Shown here: positions 36,700-45,448 of the stretch, one piece after another
How positions within the stretch are numbered: position 1 is the stretch's first letter
Layout: each line of letters begins with the position of its first letter
Origin: an uncultured Methanobrevibacter sp.
GTDB lineage: Archaea; Methanobacteriota; Methanobacteria; Methanobacteriales; Methanobacteriaceae
Direction: 5' to 3'
Assembly (NCBI RefSeq): GCF_937881195.1
Contig: NZ_CALGFC010000039.1
Span: 1 to 64,000 of the forward strand
DNA length: 64,000 nucleotides
Notes under the pieces: model-generated
Told to the model about the DNA's origin: nothing
Databases searched by the model: none
What the model saw: only the letters and a program-made list of their open reading frames with translations
Position numbers and translations under genes: made by a program

Positions 36700-37209
36700 T
36701 TATTCAGAAGTATCAGGCGTATAAACCCTAGTTCCAAAGTCTGAATCAACTAAAAACAATCCATTAGATGATTCATTAGCTAATTTAACTTTATTTAAAG
36801 CACTACTAGCTGATTCTTCCTCTTCAACTTGTTCTGCTACAAACCATTGTAAAAAATTGTTTGTTGAATGATCTCGTTCTTCTATGCTTAAATCAACCAA
36901 ATCATCAATTAATCCTGAAACAGTTTTCTCGTGAGATAAAACATGTTCAAAAACATCAACAGGGGATTCCCATGAAGATTGAGGCTTTTCTATCTCATAA
37001 AGTGTAACCCTTGCTCCTCTTTGAACAATATAATCATAAAACCTCATTCCATGAGAAAGTTCTTCTTGAGCTTGGACTCTCATCCAATTTGCAAAACCTC
37101 CTAAATCAATTTCTTCAAAATAAGCCGCCATTGACAAATACAAATATCCAGAATACAACTCAGCATTAAGTTGTTTGTTTAATGCTTCTTCCATTTTTGC
37201 GTTTACCAT
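36700..37209 (-). CDS. ftnA: ferritin
   Basis: A 169-residue four-helix iron-storage ferritin of the bacterial FtnA type. It contains LNKQLNAELYSGYLYLSMAAYFEE with the first Glu ligand, AQEELSHGMRFYDYIVQRG with the ExxH pair, and NFLQWFVAEQVEEE for the remaining ferroxidase ligands. It oxidises and stores Fe(II), limiting Fenton damage. The upstream GTG at 37218 is part of the GAGGTG ribosome-binding site; the ATG is six bases further. It lies next to two rubredoxins and a Usp. Confidence 0.95.
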   Translation of the reverse strand: MVNAKMEEALNKQLNAELYSGYLYLSMAAYFEEIDLGGFANWMRVQAQEELSHGMRFYDYIVQRGARVTLYEIEKPQSSWESPVDVFEHVLSHEKTVSGLIDDLVDLSIEERDHSTNNFLQWFVAEQVEEEESASSALNKVKLANESSNGLFLVDSDFGTRVYTPDTSE

Positions 37210-37462
37210 AAAAAACACCTCTTTTAATAATAAATAATCTTATAAACATAAGATTGTATCAATAAGAAAATGAAAAGCTAATTATGAAATAAATAAAATT
37301 ATAAAATAAATAAATATTAAAATTTAAAAACTAAGATATAAAATTAAAATAAAATTAAAATATTATATTATTTTATATCATATTATTAAACAAAAACAAT
37401 GAAAATTATATAAAACAAAAAATTATATAAAACTTTTAAATTTTATATAATAAATCAATTGA

Positions 37463-37624
37463 TTACTCTTGTTTAACAAATTCGTCTTTTCCTACACCAC
37501 ACATAGGACAAGTCCAATCATCAGGTAAATCTTCAAAAGCAGTTCCAGGATTTATTCCATTGTCAGGATCTCCTTCTTCTGGGTCATATACATATCCACA
37601 CATATCACATACATATTTATCCAT
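37463..37624 (-). CDS. rubredoxin (first copy)
   Basis: A 53-residue rubredoxin with both iron knuckles: YVCDMCGYVYDPEEGDP and WTCPMCGVGKDEF. It has the usual acidic surface and aromatic core residues (Tyr, Phe, Trp). A one-electron carrier; in anaerobes it feeds rubrerythrin or flavodiiron proteins that remove peroxide and oxygen. ATG start with GGTGAT upstream. It lies between ferritin and a second rubredoxin on the same strand. Confidence 0.95.
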   Translation of the reverse strand: MDKYVCDMCGYVYDPEEGDPDNGINPGTAFEDLPDDWTCPMCGVGKDEFVKQE

Positions 37625-37889
37625 ATTATCACCTTAAAATTCTTTAAATAAATATTTAAATAAATATACTTAAACGTTAAATAATTAAGAATAATATTAA
37701 TCAATTAAATTTAAGCTAAACATTAATTATATACATTTTTAATTAGAATATAATTAATTATAAAATGATTAATTAAAATATAATAATGATATTATTATAA
37801 TAATTAAAATATGGCAATTATTAATATTATACTAATCAACATACATAATTATAAACTAATAAAAAACTGATAAATTTAAATAATAAATA

Positions 37890-38051
37890 TTAAATTGGTT
37901 TGAACATTCTTTTTGGAGCACCACATGAAGGACATTTAAAATTATCTGGTACATCTTCCCATTCGGTTCCTGGTTCAACATTAGCTCTTGGTTCTCCTTT
38001 TTCAGGATCATAAATATATCCACAGACTTTACATTTCATCCTACCACTCAT
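37890..38051 (-). CDS. rubredoxin (second copy)
   Basis: Also 53 residues, with MKCKVCGYIYDPEKGEP and FKCPSCGAPKRMF. It is more basic than the first copy, and its C-terminal RMFKPI replaces DEFVKQE, so the two probably serve different partners. ATG start; a second in-frame ATG five codons later is also possible. GGAG lies upstream. Same strand as the first rubredoxin, 265 bases away. Confidence 0.95.
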   Translation of the reverse strand: MSGRMKCKVCGYIYDPEKGEPRANVEPGTEWEDVPDNFKCPSCGAPKRMFKPI

Positions 38052-38344
38052 ATAATACAACTCCTATTATTAATATTGATTTACAAAAAGTTTATATAAT
38101 TTTAATAGAATTTTATAGAACCTAAAATTCATTATTAAACTTTATAAATCTAGAATAAAATTATTTTTTACTGTAATTATATTATTGTATATTCTAATAT
38201 TTATTATTATTGAAAAAATTATTATTATAAAAATAATAAAAAAAGAATATTATAAAAATAATAAAAAAAGAAATAATATAAAATAAAATGAAAAATAATA
38301 ATATAATAAAATTTAAATAATAAAAATATAAATTATAAAAAAAT

Positions 38345-38740
38345 TTATTTAACAAGAACAATAGGAATATCAAAAGTTCTAATAACTCTATCTGCAATAC
38401 TTCCAATTTTAAGATTTTCAGATCTATTTTTTCCTAAAGAATTTATAACAATAGAATCAACTTGTGTCTTTTCAGCTATTATTTTCATATCCCTAAGAGG
38501 ATCTGCAGTAATCAAATGTTCTATGACCATAACTCCCTCTTTTTTACCTTTTTCGGATATTTTTGCTAAAATTTTATTTCCTTCATCTTCTAAATCATCA
38601 TAAGAAAAACTAGTATTTTCATCAAGAACATAAACAGCAGTAACTTTAGAATTAAATTTTTTAGCAATTTCAAAAGCAGTTTCAACAGCCAAATACGAAT
38701 ATTCAGAACCATCAGAAGGAACCATTATATTTTCAAACAT
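38345..38740 (-). CDS. universal stress protein (UspA family)
   Basis: A 131-residue Usp domain. It begins NIMVPSDGSEYSYLAVETA, has VTAVYVLDE and IVINSLG, and ends KIGSIADRVIRTFDIPIVLVK. The ATP-binding GxxGxxxxxxxxxGS(S/T) pattern is only partly kept (GKNRSENLKIGS), so nucleotide binding is uncertain. GGTGAAG precedes the ATG at 38740; the in-frame TTG at 38752 is not needed. It completes a stress-related row with ferritin and the two rubredoxins. Confidence 0.9.
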   Translation of the reverse strand: MFENIMVPSDGSEYSYLAVETAFEIAKKFNSKVTAVYVLDENTSFSYDDLEDEGNKILAKISEKGKKEGVMVIEHLITADPLRDMKIIAEKTQVDSIVINSLGKNRSENLKIGSIADRVIRTFDIPIVLVK

Positions 38741-38850
38741 AAACTTCACCAAAAATAATACTTGATTAAAAAATATTTAAATAATAAAAATATTTAAATT
38801 AAAAATATTTCAATTAAAATGAATTTCAATTAAGAAATAATAAGATAAAA

Positions 38851-40626
38851 TTAACTTAAATAATCAGCTTTACAAAAAGTAACAAACTCATTAGCTAATC
38901 TAATGGGATCACCATCATCAATTATTTTTCCTTTATCCATAAAAACAGCTCGTTTACTAAGTTCTTTTATAAAATCAATGTTATGTGAAACCATTACAAT
39001 AGTTGATTTAAATTCTTTATTAATCTTTTTGATAGAATTTGAAACGATTCTAAGTGTTAATGGGTCTAAATCCCCAAATGGCTCATCAAGTAATAGAGTT
39101 TCTGGTTTTGAAGCTAAAGCCAAAGCCAACATTGCACGAACTTTCTGTCCTCCAGAAAGTTCATAAGATTTTCGATTTAATATTTCAAGAGGGAGATCTA
39201 AAGCTTCAAAAAGAGGTTTAATTTCTTCTCTAACAGCTTTTTCTGGAAATTTTGGAAATAAATCATCTAAAATATCTGGAAGTAGTCCAATTTGTTCAAG
39301 TCTAGATTTTGCTTCATTTTCAGGCAAATCTGTAAGTTGATATAATGAATCTAAAAGTTCATCCCCTAATCCCAATTCCTTGGCCTTTTTTCTTGCATCA
39401 TCCACTACAAATTGATTTTTAAACCCTAATTTTGTAGCTAACTGATCCCTTATAGTAGAATGATGCTGAAGTGCAAATTCTTGATACATAAAACCTATTT
39501 TTCTCCTGACTTTCATCCTATTAATTCCTGGATCATCCAAATCAACCCAAATATCTTCAATATCTTCTTTAGAATCATTTTCATTATTTTTAGAGTTTTT
39601 TATAGAATCATTATCTATATTATCCAATTCTTCATGTTCAAGCCTATATAAAACTTCTCCTTTTTCAGGATAATCTAATCCTGCGAGAATTCTAAGAATT
39701 ATACTTTTACCTGCACCACTCGGACCAAGAATCGTTAATATATCCCTTTTTTTAATTTCTAAATTGATATCTTCAATATCTAAAACACTTCCTCCTTTTA
39801 GAAGGAAAAATTTCTTTTCAATATTATTAGCCTTAATTATTGATTTATCATCTACAGTCAAATCAATTTCAATTTCAGGCTCTATATCACTTAAAAACTC
39901 TTTTGTAACATCAGAAGCATCTCCTTCTTCTTTAATTTCACCATCTTCAAGTAAAATAACCCTATCTGCCAAATAAGTATGAACTTCTGGCAAATGTGAA
40001 ACTAATACTACAGTTACTCCTAAATCACTATTGATTCTTTTAATTGAATCAAGAATAGCTTGTTTTGTCCTTGGGCATGCCATAGTAGCAGGTTCATCAA
40101 GAAGTAATACTTTTGGTTTTTTAGCTAATTGTCTAGCCATTATAAGCCTTTGTTTTTCTCCGCCACTTAATACTGGAGCAAAATGTTCTGATTTATCTTC
40201 TAGACCAACAACCTTTAAAATTTCCATTGCTTCATCACCAAATTGATCATAAGCAAAATCAAAATCAGTTGAAGCTTCATCCCCATATTTAGCACCATAT
40301 AATTTTCTTACAACATTATTAAGAGCTGTTTCTGGCCATAACCCAAAGGATCTTTGAAGATGAATTGCAGTATCTTTTCTAAGTTTATTATAGTAATATT
40401 GACTAGAATCAGATGAAACTTCAATATTATCAAGTTTTATCTTTCCCTCATCAAATTTTTCAACACCTCGGAGTATTCTAAGAAGACTAGTTTTTCCAGA
40501 CCCACTCATTCCAATTATACCTAATATTTCACCATCTTTAACTTCAAGGTTGATATTTTTTAGTGCAGATATTTCCTCACCATTATCTAATTTATAATTT
40601 TTACTAAGATTTTCCACTTTAATCAT
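38851..40626 (-). CDS. atwA: methyl-coenzyme M reductase system component A2 (double ABC ATPase)
   Basis: A 591-residue protein with two ABC ATPase domains and no membrane part. Domain 1 has GMSGSGKT, LSGGEKQR and VLLLDEPATMACP. Domain 2 has GPSGAGKS, LSGGQKVR and TLLLDEPFGDLDP. The unusual ATMACP after the first Walker B is typical of AtwA, the ATP-dependent factor needed to activate methyl-coenzyme M reductase by reducing Ni in F430. A low-complexity Asn/Asp/Glu insert lies at about 340-365 within domain 2. GTGAT precedes the ATG at 40626. Confidence 0.92.
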   Translation of the reverse strand: MIKVENLSKNYKLDNGEEISALKNINLEVKDGEILGIIGMSGSGKTSLLRILRGVEKFDEGKIKLDNIEVSSDSSQYYYNKLRKDTAIHLQRSFGLWPETALNNVVRKLYGAKYGDEASTDFDFAYDQFGDEAMEILKVVGLEDKSEHFAPVLSGGEKQRLIMARQLAKKPKVLLLDEPATMACPRTKQAILDSIKRINSDLGVTVVLVSHLPEVHTYLADRVILLEDGEIKEEGDASDVTKEFLSDIEPEIEIDLTVDDKSIIKANNIEKKFFLLKGGSVLDIEDINLEIKKRDILTILGPSGAGKSIILRILAGLDYPEKGEVLYRLEHEELDNIDNDSIKNSKNNENDSKEDIEDIWVDLDDPGINRMKVRRKIGFMYQEFALQHHSTIRDQLATKLGFKNQFVVDDARKKAKELGLGDELLDSLYQLTDLPENEAKSRLEQIGLLPDILDDLFPKFPEKAVREEIKPLFEALDLPLEILNRKSYELSGGQKVRAMLALALASKPETLLLDEPFGDLDPLTLRIVSNSIKKINKEFKSTIVMVSHNIDFIKELSKRAVFMDKGKIIDDGDPIRLANEFVTFCKADYLS

Positions 40627-41009
40627 GAATATCACTATTTAATAGGTGTTTTATAACATTATAGTCTTTAAAATAACAGTATACAGAAATTAAATCCAAT
40701 ATATAAATTCAATCTATCAATCCAATATATAAATTCAATTTAATTAGATTTATAATTATCCTTATTTAATAATACATAAATTATTATTTAATAATAATTT
40801 TTAACAAATAGTTTAGTATGATAATTAATGTATTAAAATCTAATCTTATAAAGTTTATTCTTTAATTAATATAATTCATTAATTAATATAATTAATATTA
40901 ATAATTATAGTTATTTATTAATAATCATGAGTTAATTAAAAAATAAGTTAATTAAAAAATTGAAAAATATAGCTAAATTTAATAATATGAATAATTAAAT
41001 ATTATACCA
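40627..41009. other. 383-base divergent spacer between atwA and nadM
   Basis: An AT-rich gap. TCAATCTATCAATCCAATATATAAAT-like direct repeats occur at about 40699-40735 (ATCCAATATATAAATTCAAT twice). No gene is supported. It must contain both promoters. Confidence 0.45.
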
Positions 41010-41552
41010 ATGAAAGAAAAAAGAGGATTATTAATAGGTAGGATGCAACCAGTTCATAAAGGACATATTCAAGTAATTAAAAAAACACTTGAGGAAGTTG
41101 ATGAAATCATCATTGGAATTGGAAGTGCACAATTAAGTCATACAACAGTTGATCCATTCACAGCTGGAGAAAGAGTTATGATGCTTACAAAAGCATTAGC
41201 TGAAAACAATATAAACTCTTCTAAGTATTATATTATACCTATTCAAGATATTCAAATGAATGCAGTTTGGGTTTCTCATATAAAGATGCTAACACCTCCT
41301 TTTGGCCATGTATTTAGTGGAAATCCATTAGTACAAAGATTATTTGAAGAAGAAGATTATGAAGTATCTAAACCTCCACTTTTTAAAAGAGAAAAACTTT
41401 CCGGAACAGAAGTTAGAAGAAGAATGTTATCTTCTGAAGACTGGAAAAAATTAGTTCCACTTTCAACTGCTGAAATTATTGAAGAAATCAAAGGAATAGA
41501 AAGAATAAAACACCTAAGTAAAAAAGAAGTTAGTGAAATAAAAAAAACTTAA
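41010..41552 (+). CDS. nadM: nicotinamide-nucleotide adenylyltransferase, archaeal type
   Basis: Makes NAD from NMN and ATP. The 180-residue nucleotidyltransferase has GRMQPVHKGH (the HxGH motif) at the N-terminus, IIGIGSAQLSHT, FTAGERVMM and the LSGTEVRRRM ATP loop (the ISxxxxR equivalent). Length is normal for the archaeal enzyme. No clear Shine-Dalgarno sequence precedes the ATG, so the message may be leaderless. A moaE gene follows 371 bases later on the same strand but is probably transcribed separately. Confidence 0.94.
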   Translation: MKEKRGLLIGRMQPVHKGHIQVIKKTLEEVDEIIIGIGSAQLSHTTVDPFTAGERVMMLTKALAENNINSSKYYIIPIQDIQMNAVWVSHIKMLTPPFGHVFSGNPLVQRLFEEEDYEVSKPPLFKREKLSGTEVRRRMLSSEDWKKLVPLSTAEIIEEIKGIERIKHLSKKEVSEIKKT

Positions 41553-41923
41553 TTAAAAAATTGTAATATTAAGTAAAATTATTAATTAACTTATAAAACA
41601 CCAAAAAACAAATACTAAAATAATAAAAATAATATTAACTAACTAGTTTAAAATATAAAAATATTATATAACAATAGTTATATTTATTTATGTGATTGAT
41701 TAAAATAAATTATAATTTACAAATATAAATTTAATAAAAAAATAATCATAACTATTAAATTATTAAATTTATAAGCCAATAAATTATTAAACCATAATTA
41801 ATACAATTATGTATAGCTCATTAAATATATAAAATCATTAAAATTAATAATGATTACAATAACAGATAAATAATTAAAATGAATAAATTTAAATAGAATA
41901 TATTAATTATAGGAGAATGTATA
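41553..41923. other. 371-base gene-free gap between nadM and moaE
   Basis: A/T-only sequence with ATAATTATTAAAT-type stretches. No gene or operator was recognised. Confidence 0.4.
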
Positions 41924-42373
41924 ATGGTTATTAAAATAGTTGAAAAAGATGATGAATATTATGAAATACAAGATTTAGTTGATTCATTAAAAAAAGATAA
42001 AAAAATAGACGAATCTGGAGCAATATTTACATTTGAAGGTTTTGTTAGAGGAACTGAAAAAAGTAATGAAGGTGAAAAAATTGTTGATAAAATGATATTA
42101 ACAACACCTAACAAAGAAAAAGCTCAAAAAGATCTTGAAAAAATCGCAGAAAGTGTTAAGATTAAATATGGTATTTTTAGAGTAGCTATTATTCATTTTA
42201 TAGGTGAATTTTATACCGGAGACCCCTTATTTTTAACAGCAGTATTAGGACCTCATAGAAATGAAACTCTTGATGCATTAAAAGAAGTTATAGAAAGAAC
42301 TAAATTTGATGTTGAATTTAAAAAAGAAGAAATATCAAGCACTGGGACAAAAATTATAATGGCTGGTGGCTAA
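41924..42373 (+). CDS. moaE: molybdopterin synthase catalytic subunit
   Basis: Transfers sulfur to precursor Z to form the molybdopterin dithiolene. The 149-residue MoaE has GAIFTFEGFVRGTEK, VAIIHFIGEFYTGDPLFLTAVLGPHRNE and the terminal KFDVEFKKEEIS. The last corresponds to the PIWKKE lysine motif, although the Trp is replaced by Phe. The N-terminal 30 residues are charged and longer than usual. AGGAG precedes the ATG. It converges on the molbindin gene. Confidence 0.9.
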   Translation: MVIKIVEKDDEYYEIQDLVDSLKKDKKIDESGAIFTFEGFVRGTEKSNEGEKIVDKMILTTPNKEKAQKDLEKIAESVKIKYGIFRVAIIHFIGEFYTGDPLFLTAVLGPHRNETLDALKEVIERTKFDVEFKKEEISSTGTKIIMAGG

Positions 42374-42507
42374 TAAAAAGAAAAAAACGTGTTAGAAAAG
42401 CGGCATTTATAAAAATGGTATTTATAAAAATAATATATCTAAAAATAATATATCTAAAAATATTTTTTTATAAAATAAAAATAATAAAAAGAAAAGGATA
42501 AAAAATA

Positions 42508-42717
42508 TTATTCTTTTCCAACAATTATTTCAGTTGATTTTATTATAGCTGAAACTTTATCTCCTTTTTTAAGACCTAAACTTTCAGCAGATTCTTTAGT
42601 TATTAATGCTGTTAGAACTCCAGGATTTTCAACATTAATTTTAATACTTGCCATTACTGCACCTAAGTTTACATCTTCAACTTTTCCATCAATTTTATTT
42701 CTTGCACTAATTTTCAT
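42508..42717 (-). CDS. molbindin (Mop/TOBE domain protein)
   Basis: A 69-residue single TOBE/Mop domain: MKISARNKIDGKVEDVNLGAV, then ASIKINV, LTALITKESAESLGLKKGDKV and IKSTEIIVG. Such small proteins bind molybdate or tungstate as hexamers and buffer or deliver it. An upstream in-frame start at 42777 would add 20 residues, but GGGAGG lies directly before the ATG at 42717. It sits beside moaE and near mobA. Confidence 0.93.
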   Translation of the reverse strand: MKISARNKIDGKVEDVNLGAVMASIKINVENPGVLTALITKESAESLGLKKGDKVSAIIKSTEIIVGKE

Positions 42718-42944
42718 ATTATTCCTCCCAAATATATAATTAAAATCATACAGACTTATTTTAAAAAATATGAACAATATGATTTATAATTACATTTATA
42801 TTTTTTATTATGTCATTTGTATTATATAAATATTCTTATTTATCTTTTATATTGGGAAATAAAAGTTTTATCATCGACCTCCAAAATCATTACATATCGA
42901 TTTCATCTAATAAAATTATCTAAAAAATTATTTAAAAAAATAAA

Positions 42945-42953
42945 ATATATAAA
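42945..42953 (+). promoter_or_regulatory. TATA box of trmO, possible leaderless transcript
   Basis: ATATATAAA is centred 28 bases before the trmO ATG, and no ribosome-binding site lies between. The expected transcription start is at or within a few bases of the ATG. Confidence 0.45.
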
Positions 42954-42976
42954 TTAAAAAGAATATAATTTCAAAT

Positions 42977-43468
42977 ATGAACAAAATAGAATTTACCCCT
43001 ATTGGAACAGTACACTCTCCTTTTGATGAACTTGAAGGAATGCCAATTCAACCAATTGGTGCTAGAGGAATTAAAGGAGAAATTCACTTAAGAGATGACT
43101 TAATACCAGGATTAAAAGATTTAGATGGTTTTTCACATTTAACCTTAGTTTACTATTTGCATAAGGTTAAAGGATATTCTCTAGAAGTAAAACCATTTTT
43201 AGATAATGACCACCATGGAGTCTTTGCAACAAGATCTCCTAGAAGATTCAATCCGATTGGAATATCAGTAGTTAAATTAGACTCAGTAAAAGATAATATA
43301 ATTGAGATATCAAATGTGGATATTTTAAATGGAACTCCCCTTTTAGACATAAAACCATATGTTCCACAGCTATATGAAGATACTTGTAAAGATCTAAAAA
43401 TTGGGTGGTTTGAAGATAAACACGAAAATGCAGAAAATACAAAATCAGACGATCGTTTCATTGATTAA
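42977..43468 (+). CDS. trmO: tRNA t6A37 N6-methyltransferase-like protein (TrmO/TsaA family)
   Basis: A 163-residue TrmO/TsaA-fold protein. It contains TPIGTVHSPF, GIKGEIHLRDDLIPGLKDLDGFSHL, FATRSPRRFNPIGISVVKL and NGTPLLDIKPYVPQLY, the family's SAM-binding and active-site segments. The bacterial enzyme methylates t6A at position 37 of tRNA-Thr; the archaeal substrate is assumed to be similar. No Shine-Dalgarno sequence; probably leaderless. It lies between molybdopterin genes, but a link is not evident. Confidence 0.9.
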   Translation: MNKIEFTPIGTVHSPFDELEGMPIQPIGARGIKGEIHLRDDLIPGLKDLDGFSHLTLVYYLHKVKGYSLEVKPFLDNDHHGVFATRSPRRFNPIGISVVKLDSVKDNIIEISNVDILNGTPLLDIKPYVPQLYEDTCKDLKIGWFEDKHENAENTKSDDRFID

Positions 43469-43779
43469 TGAAAACATTGAATATAAAAATTAATTTAAAT
43501 TTATTTAATAAATATATTTATGTTTTATTTTGATAAATATGGCATAAATAAAACACATTTTGTTAAATAAAAATAAATATATCCTATTAAATAAATATTA
43601 ATTATTAAATACATACTAGTAACATAATCATTTTTTTATTATTTTATTATTATATAAAATAATATAAATTAAATAAATATAATTATTTAGAGTTTTTAAC
43701 TATTTTTATTATATTTTATTATATTTGCTTAATAATTATAAAATTAAATAATTGGAATTATAAAAATTTAAGGATATTT
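43469..43779. other. 311-base gene-free gap upstream of mobA
   Basis: A/T-rich with TTTATTATATTTTATTATATTTG-like direct repeats at about 43705-43730. No gene was seen. Confidence 0.35.
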
Positions 43780-44619
43780 ATGAAAAAGAAAAGCATACAT
43801 TCATGCATTATTTTATGTGGTGGTATGAGTAAGCGTATGGGTGAAGATAAAGGATCTATGCTAATAAATAATACTCCTATGCTAATTCATGTACTTGAAT
43901 CATTAAACTATCAAATTGATGAAGCTTTCATTGTTTTAAATAATACTGAAAGAATATCTAAATATAAATTACTTATTAATGAATATATTAAAAAAAATGA
44001 TATAAATTTTAGTTTTAATTTAAGTTTTTTAGAAGATGAAATAAAAAATAAAGGGCCAATGTCAGGAATAATTACAGGACTTAAAAATATTTCTGGGGAT
44101 TATGGGCTTATATTACCTTGTGATTCACCATTTGTAAGTAGTGAATATATAGAAACTATGTTTAATGTTTTAGATAGATTAAAATCAGATTATATTAATT
44201 TTGATGGAATAATACCTTTTCACTTTAAAAAATCAAATGAAAATTTTACTTTTCCTAAATCAGGATTTTATGAAAGAGAAAAGACTAAAGATATATTTAT
44301 AGAAAATTCAGAACCATTACACAGCATTTATAGTAAAGATACTTATAAAAAAATGGAAATATTTTTAAAAAAAAATCAAATGAAAGTAAAATCCATTATA
44401 AAAAATATAAAACCCTTTTTCATACTAATAGATGAAGAATATAATAATAATAATACTACTAATACTAATACTAATACTAATACTAATACTAATACTAATA
44501 CTAATACTACTAATAGTAAAAATAATAGTAAAAATAAAAATTTAGAAGATTATAAAATATCAAAATTTAACTTTAGTAATATTAATTATAAAAAAGATAT
44601 TGAAAAAATCAAAAAATAA
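43780..44619 (+). CDS. mobA: molybdenum cofactor guanylyltransferase-like protein
   Basis: Attaches GMP to molybdopterin. The N-terminal nucleotidyltransferase domain has LCGGMSKRMGEDKGSM (LAGGxSxRMGxDK), KNKGPMSGIITGL and LILPCDSPFVS. At 279 residues it is longer than usual MobA because the C-terminal part carries a Thr-Asn dipeptide run (residues about 226-246, encoded by the hexanucleotide repeat at 44458-44508) and a Lys/Asn-rich tail. These additions look like low-complexity expansion rather than a domain. AAGGAT precedes the ATG. Confidence 0.85.
   Translation: MKKKSIHSCIILCGGMSKRMGEDKGSMLINNTPMLIHVLESLNYQIDEAFIVLNNTERISKYKLLINEYIKKNDINFSFNLSFLEDEIKNKGPMSGIITGLKNISGDYGLILPCDSPFVSSEYIETMFNVLDRLKSDYINFDGIIPFHFKKSNENFTFPKSGFYEREKTKDIFIENSEPLHSIYSKDTYKKMEIFLKKNQMKVKSIIKNIKPFFILIDEEYNNNNTTNTNTNTNTNTNTNTNTTNSKNNSKNKNLEDYKISKFNFSNINYKKDIEKIKK
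44458..44508. repeat. in-frame hexanucleotide repeat (AATACT)8 inside mobA
   Basis: Eight perfect copies of AATACT encode (Asn-Thr)8. Because the unit is six bases, copy-number change alters only the length of the Asn-Thr linker, not the frame. Confidence 0.95.
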
Positions 44620-44919
44620 TCCTAATATCAACTAGGAAAATAGATAAAAAATAAAATAATATTACTGAAAATACACTCTCAAAGTGTAAAAAAGATAATT
44701 CTAATTTTACTATATTAAAACTTTCACCATTATTATATATAATCAAATTTATAGATTATATCAACTAAGAATATCTATAAATTACAAATTCATATAAATA
44801 ATAATAATATATAATACTATAGATATTATTAAGGTTATAATACAGCTTTAATTAGCCATTTTTTGCATTGTTGATTTGAAGTATTGAAAATTTTGGAAAT
44901 ATATTTATTTTAAATTGAA
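44620..44919. other. 300-base convergent gap after mobA
   Basis: A gene-free region between the mobA stop and the 3' end of the PMBR-like gene. It includes a less A/T-rich stretch (44845-44880, CAGCTTTAATTAGCCATTTTTTGCATTG) with a T6 run that may end transcripts. No RNA gene was recognised. Confidence 0.4.
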
Positions 44920-45120
44920 TTACCCAATTTCAATTGAACGAGGACTTCTCCCCATTTCTAAAATAAATTTATTGACCCGCTCAATCATATTGCAATAATC
45001 TTCACGATGAATTCTAATATCGCTTATTTGAGCATACTCTGGCATTTCACCAGTAGTATTTTTTATATCCATAATTTCTTCTACCATTTCTCTATATTCT
45101 TCTAGTGTCAAATGTGTCAT
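44920..45120 (-). CDS. mini-protein with two pseudomurein-binding-like repeats
   Basis: A 66-residue protein that appears to be two about-30-residue units. Each has the pattern Y-x-x-M-(x)-E-x(2)-I/V followed by an aromatic or charged helix, then G-x-x-P: YREMVEEIMDIKNTTGEMPEY and YCNMIERVNKFILEMGRSPRS. This is the outline of the pseudomurein-binding repeat (PMBR) of methanobacterial cell-wall proteins. There is no signal peptide, so it would be cytosolic unless exported otherwise. GGTGGGT precedes the ATG. The PMBR assignment is by eye. Confidence 0.6.
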   Translation of the reverse strand: MTHLTLEEYREMVEEIMDIKNTTGEMPEYAQISDIRIHREDYCNMIERVNKFILEMGRSPRSIEIG

Positions 45121-45448
45121 AGATACCCACCATGATATAAAAAAATATTCATGGGTTTTATTATGATTATAAATACCTTCTTTCTACTATATAAAGTATT
45201 CTATTATTATCTACTCAAAATAAGTCCAAAATAATGTTTATAAAAATAAGATGTTTAAATAGGCCATATAATTGTACATTATATAATAAATATAATCAAA
45301 ATATTAATAAAAAATAAATATTAATAAAAGTTGAAAATAAAAAAATAGATAGTATAAAAGTTGAAAATGAAAAAATAGATAGTATAAAAGTTGAAAATGA
45401 AAAAATTAAAAGTAGAAATATAAAATAATTTTAGTTTAATGATACTAA
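45121..45448. other. 328-base gap with a 30-base tandem repeat
   Basis: Separates the membrane protein gene at 45449 from the PMBR-like gene. It contains the repeat at 45326-45415 and otherwise A/T-rich sequence. Confidence 0.45.
45326..45415. repeat. 30-base tandem repeat, two good copies and one decayed
   Basis: The unit AAAAGTTGAAAATGAAAAAA continues into TAGATAGTAT. It begins at 45326, 45356 and 45386; the third copy diverges in its last ten bases. It lies just past the 3' end of the membrane protein gene at 45449. Confidence 0.9.

Noticed and set aside
38194..38406. Minus-strand frame of 70 codons overlapping the Usp 3' end
   Set aside because: Mostly Phe/Tyr/Ile/Leu from A/T sequence, out of frame with the Usp gene.
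44845..44885. Less A/T-rich stretch in the mobA/PMBR gap considered as a tRNA or small RNA
   Set aside because: No cloverleaf, no conserved T-loop sequence and no stable stem found by eye.
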